Shown: one piece after another, positions 55,044 through 64,000 of the stretch | Numbering within the stretch: position 1 is the first letter of the stretch | Layout: the number at the start of each line of letters is the position of its first letter | Assembly (NCBI GenBank): GCA_028283605.1 | Contig: JAPWKH010000008.1 | Location: 62,001 to 126,000, forward strand | From: Arachidicoccus sp. | Lineage (GTDB): Bacteria; Bacteroidota; Bacteroidia; Chitinophagales; Chitinophagaceae | Reading direction: 5' to 3' | Length of the DNA: 64,000 nucleotides | The notes under the pieces: model-generated | The model's input: the letters and a program-made list of their open reading frames with translations, nothing else | Databases searched by the model: none | What the model was told of the DNA's origin: nothing | Position numbers and translations under genes: made by a program

Positions 55044-55526
55044 CTATGCTTCTTCGCTTGCAGCCGGTGTTTCTTTTGCAGAAACATCTTCACTTGGCTT
55101 AGCAGTATCTGCAACTTTATGAACCACAACAGGACGTCTACGCCTGTCGCGCTGTTGTTGCTTATGGTCTTCTCTACGTTTTACGACTGCTGCTTCATGA
55201 CTGTTATACCATTCCTGGAACTTCGTCATTGCTGTTGCTTCGTCAAACAAACCTAATTTTACACCACGCAATAAATGCTTAAGGTACAATACGCCTTTGA
55301 ACGATAAAATTTGCCTTACGGTATCCGTAGGCTGGGCTCCTTTATGAAGCCATTCTAATGCTTTCTGTCGGTCCAACTGGATAGTTGCGGGAACAGTCAA
55401 CGGATTGTACGTTCCTAATTTTTGAATGAACTTTCCGTCTCTGGGAGATCTTGCATCTGCTACTACGATAAAGTAGAAGGGACGCTTTTTGCTTCCATGT
55501 CTTTGTAATCTGATTTTTACTGCCAT
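55044..55526 (-). CDS. rpsP: 30S ribosomal protein S16
   Basis: The first 80 residues are S16: [40 protein letters not shown], then [20 protein letters not shown]. At 160 aa it carries the charged C-terminal extension seen in Bacteroidetes S16 ([20 protein letters not shown], then Ala/Glu-rich [15 protein letters not shown]). The usual neighbours rimM and trmD are absent here. The hairpin at 54976 is its terminator. Confidence 0.97.
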   Translation of the reverse strand: MAVKIRLQRHGSKKRPFYFIVVADARSPRDGKFIQKLGTYNPLTVPATIQLDRQKALEWLHKGAQPTDTVRQILSFKGVLYLKHLLRGVKLGLFDEATAMTKFQEWYNSHEAAVVKRREDHKQQQRDRRRRPVVVHKVADTAKPSEDVSAKETPAASEEA

Positions 55527-55631
55527 TTTAAATAGAAATTTAAAGGCTAAATGCTTTGGTTAAAAAATATTATTTAGGAGGGCAAAGTTAATTGATAGTT
55601 CCAATTCTTCCAAACCTATGTCTCAAAAAAT

Positions 55632-56819
55632 TTATTTTATTACACCTAAACTTTTGCCCACTTTACCGAATGCATTAATGGCCTTGTCTAAATGACGCAA
55701 ATCATGTGCCGCACTCATCTGTACTCGGATTCTTGCCTGCCCTTTAGGTACAACAGGAAAAAAGAAACCCGTAACATATATTCCCTCTTCTTGTAATGCT
55801 GCCGCAAATTTTTGCGCAATTACCGCATCATACAGCATTACCGGCACAATCGGATGAATGCCGGATTTAATATCAAAGCCAGCTTCAGTCATTTTTTCCC
55901 TGAAATATTTTGTATTGTTTTCCAGTTTATCGCGCAATTCTGTGGTTTCGCTCAGCAAATCCAAAACAGCGATAGAAGCGCCGACTATTGCGGGAGCAAG
56001 TGTATTAGAAAATAAATAAGGCCTGCTTCGCTGGCGCAACATTTCTATAATTTCTTTTCTACCCGAAGTAAAACCGCCGCTCGCTCCGCCCAAGGCTTTA
56101 CCCAACGTGCCGGTAATAATGTCTATCTTGCCCGTCACTCCGCGAAATTCATGCGTACCCCGACCTGTTTTTCCAATAAATCCGGTAGAGTGGCTTTCAT
56201 CGGTCATTACAATTGCATCGTATTTTTCAGCCAACGCTACAATTTTATCGAGTTGAGCAATAGTTCCGTCCATGGAAAATGAACCATCCGTTACAATAAT
56301 TCTGCTTCTTAGACTTGCGGCTTCTTTTAACTTTTGCTCTAAGTCGTCCATATTATTATGCTCATAACGGAAGCGCTGTGCTTTACATAAACGCACGCCA
56401 TCAATAATAGAAGCATGGTTTAATGCATCGGAAATAATAGCATCCTGTTCATTAAACAATGGTTCGAATACACCGCCGTTCGCATCAAATGCAGCAGCAT
56501 ACAAAATCGTATCTTCCGTACCCAAAAAATCAGAAATCTTTTGCTCCAATTCTTTGTGAATATCTTGCGTGCCGCAAATAAAACGCACACTGCTCATGCC
56601 ATAGCCGCGCTTATCAACGACAGATTTGGCAGCTTCAATTACTTTTGGATGCGAGGATAATCCCAAATAATTGTTCGCACAAAAATTTAAAACCGTCTTT
56701 CCATCTACCAGAATTTCAGCTCCCTGAGGACTTTCAATGATTCTTTCTTTTTTAAATAATCCTGCCGCTTCAATTTCTTTCAATTCGCCACCAATTCTAT
56801 TCACAAAAGTTTCATTCAT
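55632..56819 (-). CDS. kbl: Glycine C-acetyltransferase (2-amino-3-ketobutyrate CoA ligase)
   Basis: The 395-aa PLP enzyme condenses glycine with acetyl-CoA, or cleaves 2-amino-3-oxobutyrate in threonine breakdown. Landmarks: [80 protein letters not shown], and the PLP lysine in [20 protein letters not shown] (about residue 240). [20 protein letters not shown] follows. Its usual partner threonine dehydrogenase is not in the window. Confidence 0.94.
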   Translation of the reverse strand: MNETFVNRIGGELKEIEAAGLFKKERIIESPQGAEILVDGKTVLNFCANNYLGLSSHPKVIEAAKSVVDKRGYGMSSVRFICGTQDIHKELEQKISDFLGTEDTILYAAAFDANGGVFEPLFNEQDAIISDALNHASIIDGVRLCKAQRFRYEHNNMDDLEQKLKEAASLRSRIIVTDGSFSMDGTIAQLDKIVALAEKYDAIVMTDESHSTGFIGKTGRGTHEFRGVTGKIDIITGTLGKALGGASGGFTSGRKEIIEMLRQRSRPYLFSNTLAPAIVGASIAVLDLLSETTELRDKLENNTKYFREKMTEAGFDIKSGIHPIVPVMLYDAVIAQKFAAALQEEGIYVTGFFFPVVPKGQARIRVQMSAAHDLRHLDKAINAFGKVGKSLGVIK

Positions 56820-56872
56820 ATTGTAATGTTTAAAATAATATTATTATAAAAAAATCTCTTATTAATTTATTT

Positions 56873-56968
56873 GGGCGTGCCGGCAAAGCCGTCGGACTAT
56901 ACAGGGCTCCGCTTCTCTCCGGTAGGCTGTACCGCTCCTTCGTCGCGCCCTTACTATCCCTCACGCGC
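56873..56968. repeat. GC-rich REP-like intergenic element
   Basis: A GC-rich block beginning GGGCGTGCCGGC and ending TACTATCCCTCACGCGC, with GGGCTCCGCTTC and CGTCGCGCCC inside, sits in the otherwise AT-rich gap between kbl and fumC. The GGGCGTGCC...CCCTCACGC layout is that of REP-like mosaic repeats scattered through many Bacteroidetes genomes. Only one copy is in the window. Confidence 0.6.
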
Positions 56969-57027
56969 TCAACGCATTTCAAAAATATTCAAATACTGTA
57001 TTTCCAATTTACTTTCGAGAATCTTTT

Positions 57028-58428
57028 TTATTTCAACTCTCCCACCATATTTCCGGGAACCACCCATTCATCAAATTGTTCCGGTGTAAGGTATCCCAAA
57101 GCCACGGCAGTTTCTTTCAATGTACTTCCATTTTTATGTGCAGTTTGCGCAATTTCCGCCGCTTTGTAATAACCTATCTTTGTATTCAGCGCCGTTACCA
57201 GCATCAATGAATTATCAACATGTTTTTTGATATTCGCTTCTATCGGTTCTATACCTTCTGCACATTTATCGTTGAAGGAAACACAGCCCTCTCCTATCAG
57301 TCTTGCACTATGGATAAAATTATAAATCATTACAGGCTTAAAAACGTTCAGTTCAAAATGTCCTGTTGCTCCACCTATATTAATTGCTACATCATTCCCT
57401 AAAACCTGAGCTGCAATCATTGTCAATGCTTCGCATTGTGTAGGATTCACTTTTCCCGGCATGATAGATGATCCCGGCTCGTTATCCGGAATATGAATTT
57501 CGCCAATGCCGCTGCGCGGGCCACTCGATAATATGCGAATATCATTAGCTATTTTCATTAAACTTACTGCAACGGTTTTCAATGCTCCATGTGCTTCTAC
57601 AATTGCATCGTGGGCAGCCAATGCTTCAAACTTATTTTCCGCAGTTACAAAAGGCAACCCTGTTAATTGAGCAATTTTTTCTGCAACCAATTCGGAATAA
57701 CCTTTTGGTGTATTGATGCCTGTGCCAACGGCCGTACCGCCTAATGCCAATTCGGATAAATGTTTGAAAGAATTTTTAATTGCATTCAACCCATGATTGA
57801 GTTGTGCTACATATCCACTGAATTCCTGGCCTAATGTCAAAGGTGTGGCATCCATAAAATGTGTGCGGCCGATTTTTACTACATTCATAAAATCTTTCGA
57901 TTTCTTCGCCAATGTATCGCGCAATTTTTCTATTCCGGAAATTGTATTTTCGACCAATAATTTATAAGCCGCAATATGCATTGCAGTTGGAAAAGTATCA
58001 TTGGAAGATTGTGATTTATTCACATCATCATTAGGATGAAGAAATTTTTCTTTATCGGTCAAAACCCCACCATGCAATACATGCGCACGATAAGCAATTA
58101 CTTCATTTGCATTCATATTGCTTTGTGTGCCGCTGCCGGTTTGCCAAACCACGAGTGGAAACTGATCATCGAGTTTTCCTTCCAAAATTTCATCAGCTAC
58201 CTGAGCAATCAGTTCCGCCTTTTCTTTGGATAATACACCCAATTCTTCATTCGTTAAAGCTGCCGCTTTTTTCAGATAAGCAAACGCTTCAATAATTTCT
58301 TTTGGCATTTTATTAATATCCCGTGCAATTTTAAAATTCTCTATGCTGCGCTGTGTTTGCGCACCCCAATAAACATTTGCAGGAACCTTAACCTCTCCCA
58401 TTGTGTCTTTCTCTATACGATATTCCAT
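57028..58428 (-). CDS. fumC: Class II fumarate hydratase
   Basis: From ATG 58428 ([20 protein letters not shown]) the protein is 466 aa; the frame extends to 58464 with 12 untypical residues. Fumarase/aspartase landmarks: [80 protein letters not shown], the signature loop [17 protein letters not shown], and the C-terminal [20 protein letters not shown]. It interconverts fumarate and L-malate in the TCA cycle. It stands as a single gene. Confidence 0.96.
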   Translation of the reverse strand: MEYRIEKDTMGEVKVPANVYWGAQTQRSIENFKIARDINKMPKEIIEAFAYLKKAAALTNEELGVLSKEKAELIAQVADEILEGKLDDQFPLVVWQTGSGTQSNMNANEVIAYRAHVLHGGVLTDKEKFLHPNDDVNKSQSSNDTFPTAMHIAAYKLLVENTISGIEKLRDTLAKKSKDFMNVVKIGRTHFMDATPLTLGQEFSGYVAQLNHGLNAIKNSFKHLSELALGGTAVGTGINTPKGYSELVAEKIAQLTGLPFVTAENKFEALAAHDAIVEAHGALKTVAVSLMKIANDIRILSSGPRSGIGEIHIPDNEPGSSIMPGKVNPTQCEALTMIAAQVLGNDVAINIGGATGHFELNVFKPVMIYNFIHSARLIGEGCVSFNDKCAEGIEPIEANIKKHVDNSLMLVTALNTKIGYYKAAEIAQTAHKNGSTLKETAVALGYLTPEQFDEWVVPGNMVGELK

Positions 58429-58689
58429 AGTTGAATTTTTTGAAGTGGAGCAAATATAATTCAAAGTATTTTTATGTTTTGTGAAAACCTCACAAAGAAT
58501 TATAATAAGAATTTCGTTTACTTTGTCAGAGATAAATCGTCAGGTATATCTTTTAATACAAGGGAGAATTTGAAAGAACCACTAAACCTGTGTATTTCTT
58601 TATAAAATCATCGTGAAAAAATATTTGTGAACAGGAAATAAAAAAACAGTAAATCTTGAAATTGTTTTAGCCTTTTTTAATTTGAGCGC

Positions 58690-58797
58690 TAAAAGAACCC
58701 GGAGGGTTCATACATTTATAGCGAATATGTTTAAAATAATATGCGACCCCACAGGGTCGAACGTTTATTGTTTAAATTTGCTATAAACGTATAATCC
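58690..58797. repeat. Intergenic repeat with nested palindromes
   Basis: TTTATAGCGAAT (58715-58726) is inverted as ATTTGCTATAAA (58776-58787), with 11 of 12 positions matching. Shorter palindromes AACCCGGAGGGTT (58696-58708) and GACCCCACAGGGTC (58745-58758) lie beside and within it. This layout of small palindromes around a larger inverted repeat is typical of dispersed intergenic elements in this phylum. It lies in the 350-base gap before the GH2 gene and could also end transcription. Confidence 0.65.
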
Positions 58798-58857
58798 CAT
58801 TGGAATTAATCTTTGAATTTTAAAAGTCTAAACAACTTCCTCATAAATCATTTACGC

Positions 58858-61299
58858 ATGAATTTCTGGAAAAAAAATATATTAATAGCTTATTACATTA
58901 CTTGCATAACCGGTATATCATCATTATCCGCGCAGAAAATTATCACACGTCAGGAACAAAAAATTGATGATGAATGGAAGTTTCATTTAGGTAATGCCTC
59001 CAATCCGTCGTTGGATTTTAATTACGGAATCGATGAAACAGCTTTTTCCAAATCCGGAGCAGCAGATGGGATGCCTTACGGACTTAAATTTAATGATAAA
59101 GAGTGGCAAACAGTGCAGCTTCCGCACGATTGGGCTGTGTCGCTGCCTTTTGATTATCTCAGGGACGGCGACCAGGACGCGCACGGTTATAAAGCCATCG
59201 GCGGGCATTATCCGCAAAACAGCATCGGTTGGTATCGCAAAGAGTTTACAGTAAATCATTCCGATTCAGGCGGAAGATTTGAATTGCGGCTCGACGGTGT
59301 TTATCGCGACAGCAAAATCTGGATAAACGGTTATTATGTCGGCGGTAATTACAGCGGTTATACAAGCGCTACTTATGACATTACGGATTTTATTCGTTTC
59401 GGAGAAAAGAATATCATTACCGTACGTGCAGATGCTACGCATTACGAAGGCTGGTTTTACGAAGGCGCGGGCATTTACCGGCATGTATGGCTCAACAGAT
59501 ATAACAATTTACATGTAGTATCGCAAGGAGGTTTATATGTACGAACAGAAAAGAATGGCGATAATGCTGATGTGATCTTTCAAACATCATTAATCAATAA
59601 AAATATTGACGCGGCGAAAGCCACTTTGCAAACATTGATATTGGACAGAAACGGAAAAATATTGGCTTCGTCTAAACAAGCACCTGTGGATTTAGATTTT
59701 AATGAACAAAAAACTTATGACAGTCGGCTGCAACTTTCACATCCTGTTTTGTGGGATGTTGATAATCCGTATTTATACAGAGCCGTTGCCATCGTAAGGC
59801 AAAACGGGCAAATTATAGACAGCGTTCCGGTAAGATTTGGTGTGCGGACATTTGCATTCGATAAAGACAAAGGATTTTTTCTGAACAGCAAACCACTTAA
59901 AATAAAAGGAACGAGCAACCATCAAGATCATGCAGGCGTAGGTTCTGCCTTGCCTGATTATCTGCAATATTATCGCATAGAATTGCTAAAGCAAATGGGC
60001 GATAATGCAATCCGTACAACCCACAATCCACCAACACCTGAATTGCTTGATGCCTGCGACAGCTTGGGAATGTTGGTTATGGACGAAACGCGTTTGCTTA
60101 CAAGCGGCAATGAATATGAAAAGGAATTTCATGATTTGATTCTTCGCGACAGAAATCATCCTTCCATATTTATCTGGTCTATCGGTAATGAAGAATATGC
60201 TACACAAAGAACGAACATCGGAAAACGCATTGCATTAAATCAGATCATGCTGCAAAAGCAATTAGATCCGTCGCGCACTGCCACTTACGCAGCTAATATG
60301 GGCAATGTTTATTACGGCGTGAATGAGGTAATTCCTGTACGCGGATTTAATTATAATCTTACCGGCGCGGATGCTTATCATGGCGAACATCCGAATCAAC
60401 CGGTTATCGGAACGGAAGTTGCCAGCACGGTTTCTACAAGAGGGATTTATATCAAAGACACCGCGAACTGTTATGTGCCGGATTACGACAGCGTATTTCC
60501 ACCCTGGGCATCTACTGCGGAATATTGGTGGTCTTTTGCATCAAAAAGAGATTGGTTCATGGGCGGCTTTGCATGGACAGGATTTGATTATCGCGGCGAG
60601 CCTACGCCTTATACCTGGCCCAATGTCAATTCACACTTTGGGATAATGGATATGTGCGGTTTCCCCAAGACAGTTTACTATTATTATCAATCGTGGTGGA
60701 GCGATTCTGATGTGTTGCACATTGCGCCGCACTGGAATTGGAAAGGCGACGAAGGCAAAGAAAAAATTGTATGGATAAATTCCAATGCAGATAATGTGGA
60801 ATTATTTTTAAATGGAAAAAGTCTGGGTAAAAAAGATATGCCGAAGTACGGACATCTTGAATGGAAAGTAAATTACGAACCCGGCACGCTGGAAGCAATC
60901 GGCTATCGCAACGGTAAAAAAATATCTGCTAAAGTGGAGACAACAAGCGACCCTGCGACAATTAAATTAACACCTTCCAAAACACAATTGCTTGCAGATG
61001 GCGAAGATGCTGTTGTTGTAAATGTAACTGTTTTGGATAAGCAAGGAAGAGAAGTTCCTGATGCTTCCAATTTAATTAGTTTTGAAACAAGCGGAGCGGA
61101 TGCAGCAATTATCGGTGTGGGCAACGGCGACCCAAGCAGCCATGAAGCAGATAAATGCAACGATAATAATTGGCACAGGAAATTATTCAACGGCAAAGCG
61201 CAGCTTATTTTAAAAGCAGGAAAAAATAAAGGTGTAATAAACTTAAAAGCTTTTTCTTCGGGATTGGAAGCGGCAGCTATTCAGTTGGCTGAAAATTAG
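58858..61299 (+). CDS. GH2 beta-galactosidase-like glycoside hydrolase
   Basis: From ATG 58858 (MNFWKKNILIAYYITCITGI) a signal peptide leads to an 813-aa enzyme. Order: GH2 sugar-binding domain (WQTVQLPHDWAVSLPFDYLR, GWYRKEFTVNHSDSGGRFEL), Ig-like domain (PVRFGVRTFAFDKDKGFFLN), TIM barrel (IKGTSNHQDHAGVGSALPDY, AIRTTHNPPTPELLDACDSL), acid/base Glu in IFIWSIGNEEYATQRT and a second acidic motif PVIGTEVASTVSTRG. DUF4982-like and terminal GH2_C5-like domains follow (KIVWINSNADNVELFLNGKS; VNVTVLDKQGREVPDASNLI). It acts on beta-linked galactose or related residues in plant glycans. The gene at 61303 follows after three bases. Confidence 0.93.
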   Translation: MNFWKKNILIAYYITCITGISSLSAQKIITRQEQKIDDEWKFHLGNASNPSLDFNYGIDETAFSKSGAADGMPYGLKFNDKEWQTVQLPHDWAVSLPFDYLRDGDQDAHGYKAIGGHYPQNSIGWYRKEFTVNHSDSGGRFELRLDGVYRDSKIWINGYYVGGNYSGYTSATYDITDFIRFGEKNIITVRADATHYEGWFYEGAGIYRHVWLNRYNNLHVVSQGGLYVRTEKNGDNADVIFQTSLINKNIDAAKATLQTLILDRNGKILASSKQAPVDLDFNEQKTYDSRLQLSHPVLWDVDNPYLYRAVAIVRQNGQIIDSVPVRFGVRTFAFDKDKGFFLNSKPLKIKGTSNHQDHAGVGSALPDYLQYYRIELLKQMGDNAIRTTHNPPTPELLDACDSLGMLVMDETRLLTSGNEYEKEFHDLILRDRNHPSIFIWSIGNEEYATQRTNIGKRIALNQIMLQKQLDPSRTATYAANMGNVYYGVNEVIPVRGFNYNLTGADAYHGEHPNQPVIGTEVASTVSTRGIYIKDTANCYVPDYDSVFPPWASTAEYWWSFASKRDWFMGGFAWTGFDYRGEPTPYTWPNVNSHFGIMDMCGFPKTVYYYYQSWWSDSDVLHIAPHWNWKGDEGKEKIVWINSNADNVELFLNGKSLGKKDMPKYGHLEWKVNYEPGTLEAIGYRNGKKISAKVETTSDPATIKLTPSKTQLLADGEDAVVVNVTVLDKQGREVPDASNLISFETSGADAAIIGVGNGDPSSHEADKCNDNNWHRKLFNGKAQLILKAGKNKGVINLKAFSSGLEAAAIQLAEN

Positions 61300-61302
61300 A
61301 TT

Positions 61303-62295
61303 ATGAATTTTATAAAGAAAAACAAAGTATTGTGCTTTTTCATTATCTCGTTGTTGATGCAGTATTCGTGCAGCGCTCAAATAAGGAGTTCAGGAAATTT
61401 AAGGTATAATGCTTATCTGTTTGTTTACTTTACGGGCAACGATAAAAAAGATGAATCCATTCATTTTGCTTTAAGCGATGATGCGCTTCATTATAAAGCA
61501 TTGAACAACGATCAGCCTGTAATTTCATCTGCGCAGATAAGCTCAACAGGCGGTGTGCGCGACCCGCATATTCTTCGCGGAGAAAAAGACAATATATTTT
61601 ACATGGTAGCGACAGATATGGTTTCGGCAAACGGCTGGAATTCAAACCGTGCGCTTGTGATGATGAAATCCAAAGATCTGATACACTGGCAATCGTCCGT
61701 TGTAAATATTCAAAAAACGTATGCAGTACAAAACGATCTGCTGAGAGTGTGGGCGCCGCAAACTATTTACGATAAAAAAGCAGGAAAGTATATGGTCTAT
61801 TTTTCTATGAAGTATGGTGATGCTCCCGATAAAATATATTATGCTTATGCAAATAAAGACTTTTCAGGTTTTGAATCCGAGCCCCAATTATTATATCAAA
61901 GTCCTGAAAATGGAGCAAGTATCGATGCGGACATTATTTATTTCAAAGGAAAATATCATTTGTTTTACAAAACAGAAGGAAGCCATGTGTTAGGCATAAA
62001 AACTGCCGTTTCAAATGATTTAACCGGACAATATGTTTTACGGAATGGCTATGTGCAGCAAACCAAAGAACCGGTCGAAGGTTCTTGTATATTTCCTTTA
62101 ATCAATCGCCAAGGATTTATATTGATGTATGATATGTATATGAAAGGCAAATATCAATTTACCTATAGCAAAGATTTAACTCATTTCAAGATAATAGATC
62201 AATCTATAAGTATGGATTTTCATCCAAGGCACGGCACCGTGATACCTATTACAAAGCAGGAAACAGAACGCTTGAGAAAGGAATGGGAAAATTAA
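61303..62295 (+). CDS. GH43-type glycosidase
   Basis: The 330-aa protein has a signal peptide (MNFIKKNKVLCFFIISLLMQ, YSCSAQ) and a five-bladed propeller-like core: GGVRDPHILRGEKDNIFYMV (catalytic Asp in RDPHIL), LIHWQSSVVNIQ, RVWAPQTIYDKKAGKYMVYF, the modulating Asp in ASIDADIIYFKGKYHLFYKT, and EPVEGSCIFPLINRQGFILM with the acid Glu in VEGSCIF. GH43 enzymes release arabinose, xylose or galactose. It starts three bases after the GH2 stop, so the two are co-transcribed and likely act on one polysaccharide side chain. No SusC/SusD pair is visible nearby. Confidence 0.88.
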   Translation: MNFIKKNKVLCFFIISLLMQYSCSAQIRSSGNLRYNAYLFVYFTGNDKKDESIHFALSDDALHYKALNNDQPVISSAQISSTGGVRDPHILRGEKDNIFYMVATDMVSANGWNSNRALVMMKSKDLIHWQSSVVNIQKTYAVQNDLLRVWAPQTIYDKKAGKYMVYFSMKYGDAPDKIYYAYANKDFSGFESEPQLLYQSPENGASIDADIIYFKGKYHLFYKTEGSHVLGIKTAVSNDLTGQYVLRNGYVQQTKEPVEGSCIFPLINRQGFILMYDMYMKGKYQFTYSKDLTHFKIIDQSISMDFHPRHGTVIPITKQETERLRKEWEN

Positions 62296-62995
62296 ATTTA
62301 ATTATGACTTCAATATAATTGTGTAATAATTATTTAAAGACAAATACAGTTACTAATCGTTTAGAAACAGTAACCATAACGCACTGTCAGAGAGTGGAAA
62401 AGAACGGTTCCTTTTCTTTGTTTGATCGCTTTGCAGGGAATATTCTTTTATGATCTGGTCAAATTCCCGGAAGAGCTCATATTGATTGAGCTATAATAGA
62501 AATATCGCCAGTACTTGCTGTAGCATTAAAATTAGGAACAAATTGAGAAAAGGTAAAATTAGAATGTGTAGGAGCATAATTAGAACCCAAACTATTATTA
62601 CTCATATCCATATTAAACTCACCCGCGGGCTCATCATCATTTAATCCATCCATTTTATGCGCAGTTCCAAGTCCTTAATCCTCGGTGTGTGTCCGCACGA
62701 ACCGAAATAAAAAGTGGTTCGTGAGACAAGAATCATGGCGGTAAGATTCCTGCATTAGCAAGAATGAGGCGCGAGTGTTTTCAATTTCATCGATTTCTAC
62801 TTTCGATTTCCATTCATTTTTATTGTCATCCTCTTAAAGCCTGTTTAAGATTGTAAAGAACTTTAATGTGAATAATAAATTTCGTGTCAGTACGAACTCG
62901 TTTCAGCATCTGAAAACGGATTCTATATATCAACTTTATTAATAATCTTAAACCGGATCTTAATCCAAAAAATCTGTACAAATCATCGTTCGAAT
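62296..62995 (-). other. 700-base gap with a C-terminal gene fragment on the minus strand
   Basis: No complete gene is present. On the minus strand 62653-62477 reads MDGLNDDEPAGEFNMDMSNN, then SLGSNYAPTHSNFTFSQFVP and ASTGDISIIAQSI before a stop. Upstream codons GLGTAHK in the same frame precede a stop. It looks like the last 65 or so codons of a larger protein that has lost its front; I do not recognise the family. A perfect 8-bp hairpin CACGAACC/GGTTCGTG lies at 62696-62723. The remainder up to the gldE stop holds nothing I can support. Confidence 0.35.
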
Positions 62996-64000
62996 TCATT
63001 CTTCCATATCAATCACTACGCGAATTTGCTGCAATCTGTTTTTATAAATCTTTTCTATTTTAAAATTGAAATCGCCGCAATTAATTACTTCACCTTCTTT
63101 GGGTATTTCGCCGGCAAGTTCCAAAATGAGGCCTGCTAATGAATCACTGTCGCCTTTGACTACATCAAAAGTATCTGAAGGAATGCCGATAGCGCGGCAA
63201 ACATCATTGATCATTGCTTTGCCCTCAAATATGTAATTGTAGTCGTTTATTTTTTTATAGGTTTCGGTTTCTATATCGCGCTCGTCTTTTATTTCCCCGA
63301 TAATTTCTTCCTGAATATCCTGCAAAGTTACTATGCCGCTGGTTCCGCCAAATTCATCAACAACTACGGCAAAGCGTAAATGTTTTTCCTGAAATTCTTC
63401 CAGTAATTCTTCCGCCATTTTTTGTTCATGAACAAAGTAAACCGACGAGATATGTTTGTGCCAGTCATAGCCGTCTTTTTCATTAATGAAAGGCAATAAA
63501 TCTTTTACATTGATGATGCCTACCATTTTATCCATTGTTTTTTCATACACCGGCAATCTGGTAAATCTGGTTTCCCTTATTCGTTTTAAAACTTGCGTAA
63601 AGGAAGTGTTATATTCTATGCCGGATACATCGAGGCGAGACCGCATTACTTGCTTTACCGTGATTTTATTAAATTTTAAAACACCTTGTAAAATCCGCTT
63701 TTCTTCCTCCGATGCATCACGTTGCGTAAGGCTGATTGCATTGTCCAGCTCAACATTGTAGTAAGAGCCAGTATCTCTTTTGAAAAGTGCGGCTTCCAGC
63801 GAATTGGTAGTAACCAGCAACCATGCGCCCATTCTTTTAAATAAATAATATATAATCTCGGTAAGCATACCGAAATCTTTGGCGAACCTGATGTTTTCCT
63901 GCGCGGCGTATGTACGCGGCAAGGTTTCCCCTAACAAGAATATAGCCGTGAATATGATAATGACTTTCAATACAAGCATCCAACCCAAACTTACATCCAC
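62996..64000 (-). CDS. gldE: Gliding motility-associated GldE (CorC/HlyC-type), 5' end outside window
   Basis: The visible 334 residues start inside the DUF21 membrane domain (LGWMLVLKVIIIFTAIFLLG, ETLPRTYAAQENIRFAKDFG), followed by two CBS motifs (VKQVMRSRLDVSGIEYNTSF, TRLPVYEKTMDKMVGIINVK; FAVVVDEFGGTSGIVTLQDI) and a CorC_HlyC domain (EEIIGEIKDERDIETETYKK, DSDSLAGLILELAGEIPKEG). The family is related to magnesium/cobalt efflux proteins; in gliding Bacteroidetes it is GldE, needed with GldD for type IX secretion and motility. The true start lies beyond 64000. It fits with the T9SS cargo at 18746. Confidence 0.85.
   Translation of the reverse strand: MDVSLGWMLVLKVIIIFTAIFLLGETLPRTYAAQENIRFAKDFGMLTEIIYYLFKRMGAWLLVTTNSLEAALFKRDTGSYYNVELDNAISLTQRDASEEEKRILQGVLKFNKITVKQVMRSRLDVSGIEYNTSFTQVLKRIRETRFTRLPVYEKTMDKMVGIINVKDLLPFINEKDGYDWHKHISSVYFVHEQKMAEELLEEFQEKHLRFAVVVDEFGGTSGIVTLQDIQEEIIGEIKDERDIETETYKKINDYNYIFEGKAMINDVCRAIGIPSDTFDVVKGDSDSLAGLILELAGEIPKEGEVINCGDFNFKIEKIYKNRLQQIRVVIDMEE

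Noticed and set aside
62996-64000. Haemolysin
   Set aside because: The CorC/HlyC name is historical. DUF21 plus CBS pair in a Bacteroidetes with T9SS cargo fits GldE much better.
1-64000. CRISPR arrays, tRNA or rRNA genes, or a complete prophage
   Set aside because: No regularly spaced direct repeats, no tRNA-like cloverleaf that I could recognise and no phage structural genes were seen; the only phage-like trace is the decayed recombinase.

Overview
The window looks like chromosome of a Bacteroidetes bacterium, most likely a member of the Chitinophagaceae (an inference from protein style, not from a marker search). It is AT-rich and encodes a type IX secretion (T9SS) sorting tail, TonB-dependent receptors with CarboxypepD_reg-like plug domains, a GldE-type gliding protein, a C-terminally extended ribosomal protein S16, and -7 elements of the TAnnTTTG type. 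I see no rRNA, tRNA, CRISPR array or recognisable defence system.

Region 1 (1-9.3 kb) is a tandem array of GH106-type alpha-L-rhamnosidase genes in three states. One is an open gene cut by the window edge, one is a full-length pseudogene with two in-frame stops and four frame changes, and one is intact (6084-9302). Between the first two lies a much older relic of the same C-terminal domain. A broken IS1595-type transposase lies between copies two and three. Region 2 (9.3-12.6 kb) holds debris: an AraC tail meeting a truncated metallo-beta-lactamase-fold gene head-on, an intact AraC regulator, and a Vat/CatB-like acetyltransferase followed by an attC-like inverted repeat. Region 3 (12.6-16.7 kb) is a minus-strand group richer in GC: UbiB/AarF-like kinase, patatin phospholipase, HdeD-like membrane protein and a DUF1269-like coiled-coil protein.

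Region 4 (16.7-18.5 kb) is an IS21 remnant (istA without its integrase core, istB head) joined to two pieces of one prolyl oligopeptidase gene that now face opposite strands. Region 5 (18.7-37.7 kb) is an envelope and accessory block: a 1,100-aa T9SS cargo protein, small secreted proteins and their relics, two outer-membrane barrels, a PepSY membrane protein, a secreted ThuA-like protein, a DUF5686-type protein, an IS4 fragment, a membrane protein of unknown function, and a decayed tyrosine recombinase beside a perfect 22-bp inverted repeat.

Region 6 (37.8-54.9 kb) combines redox metabolism and core genes. Two paralogous AraC regulators each sit near oxidoreductases (SDR, SDR-SDR-NTF2-ALDH; AKR-SDR-AKR). 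An HxlR regulator diverges from a three-gene group. Core genes ftsY, pyrE, a NUDIX hydrolase, a LacI regulator, rsmG and an S24-type repressor lie between them. Region 7 (55-64 kb) holds rpsP, kbl, fumC, a GH2-GH43 polysaccharide pair and gldE (cut by the window edge).

Carbohydrate use (GH106, GH2, GH43) and siderophore uptake are the clearest functional themes. The most unusual feature is the amount of readable gene decay: about a dozen pseudogenes, several with lesions that can be dated relative to each other. Dispersed intergenic hairpins with CACGGAT or CGCAGAT arms also recur through the window.
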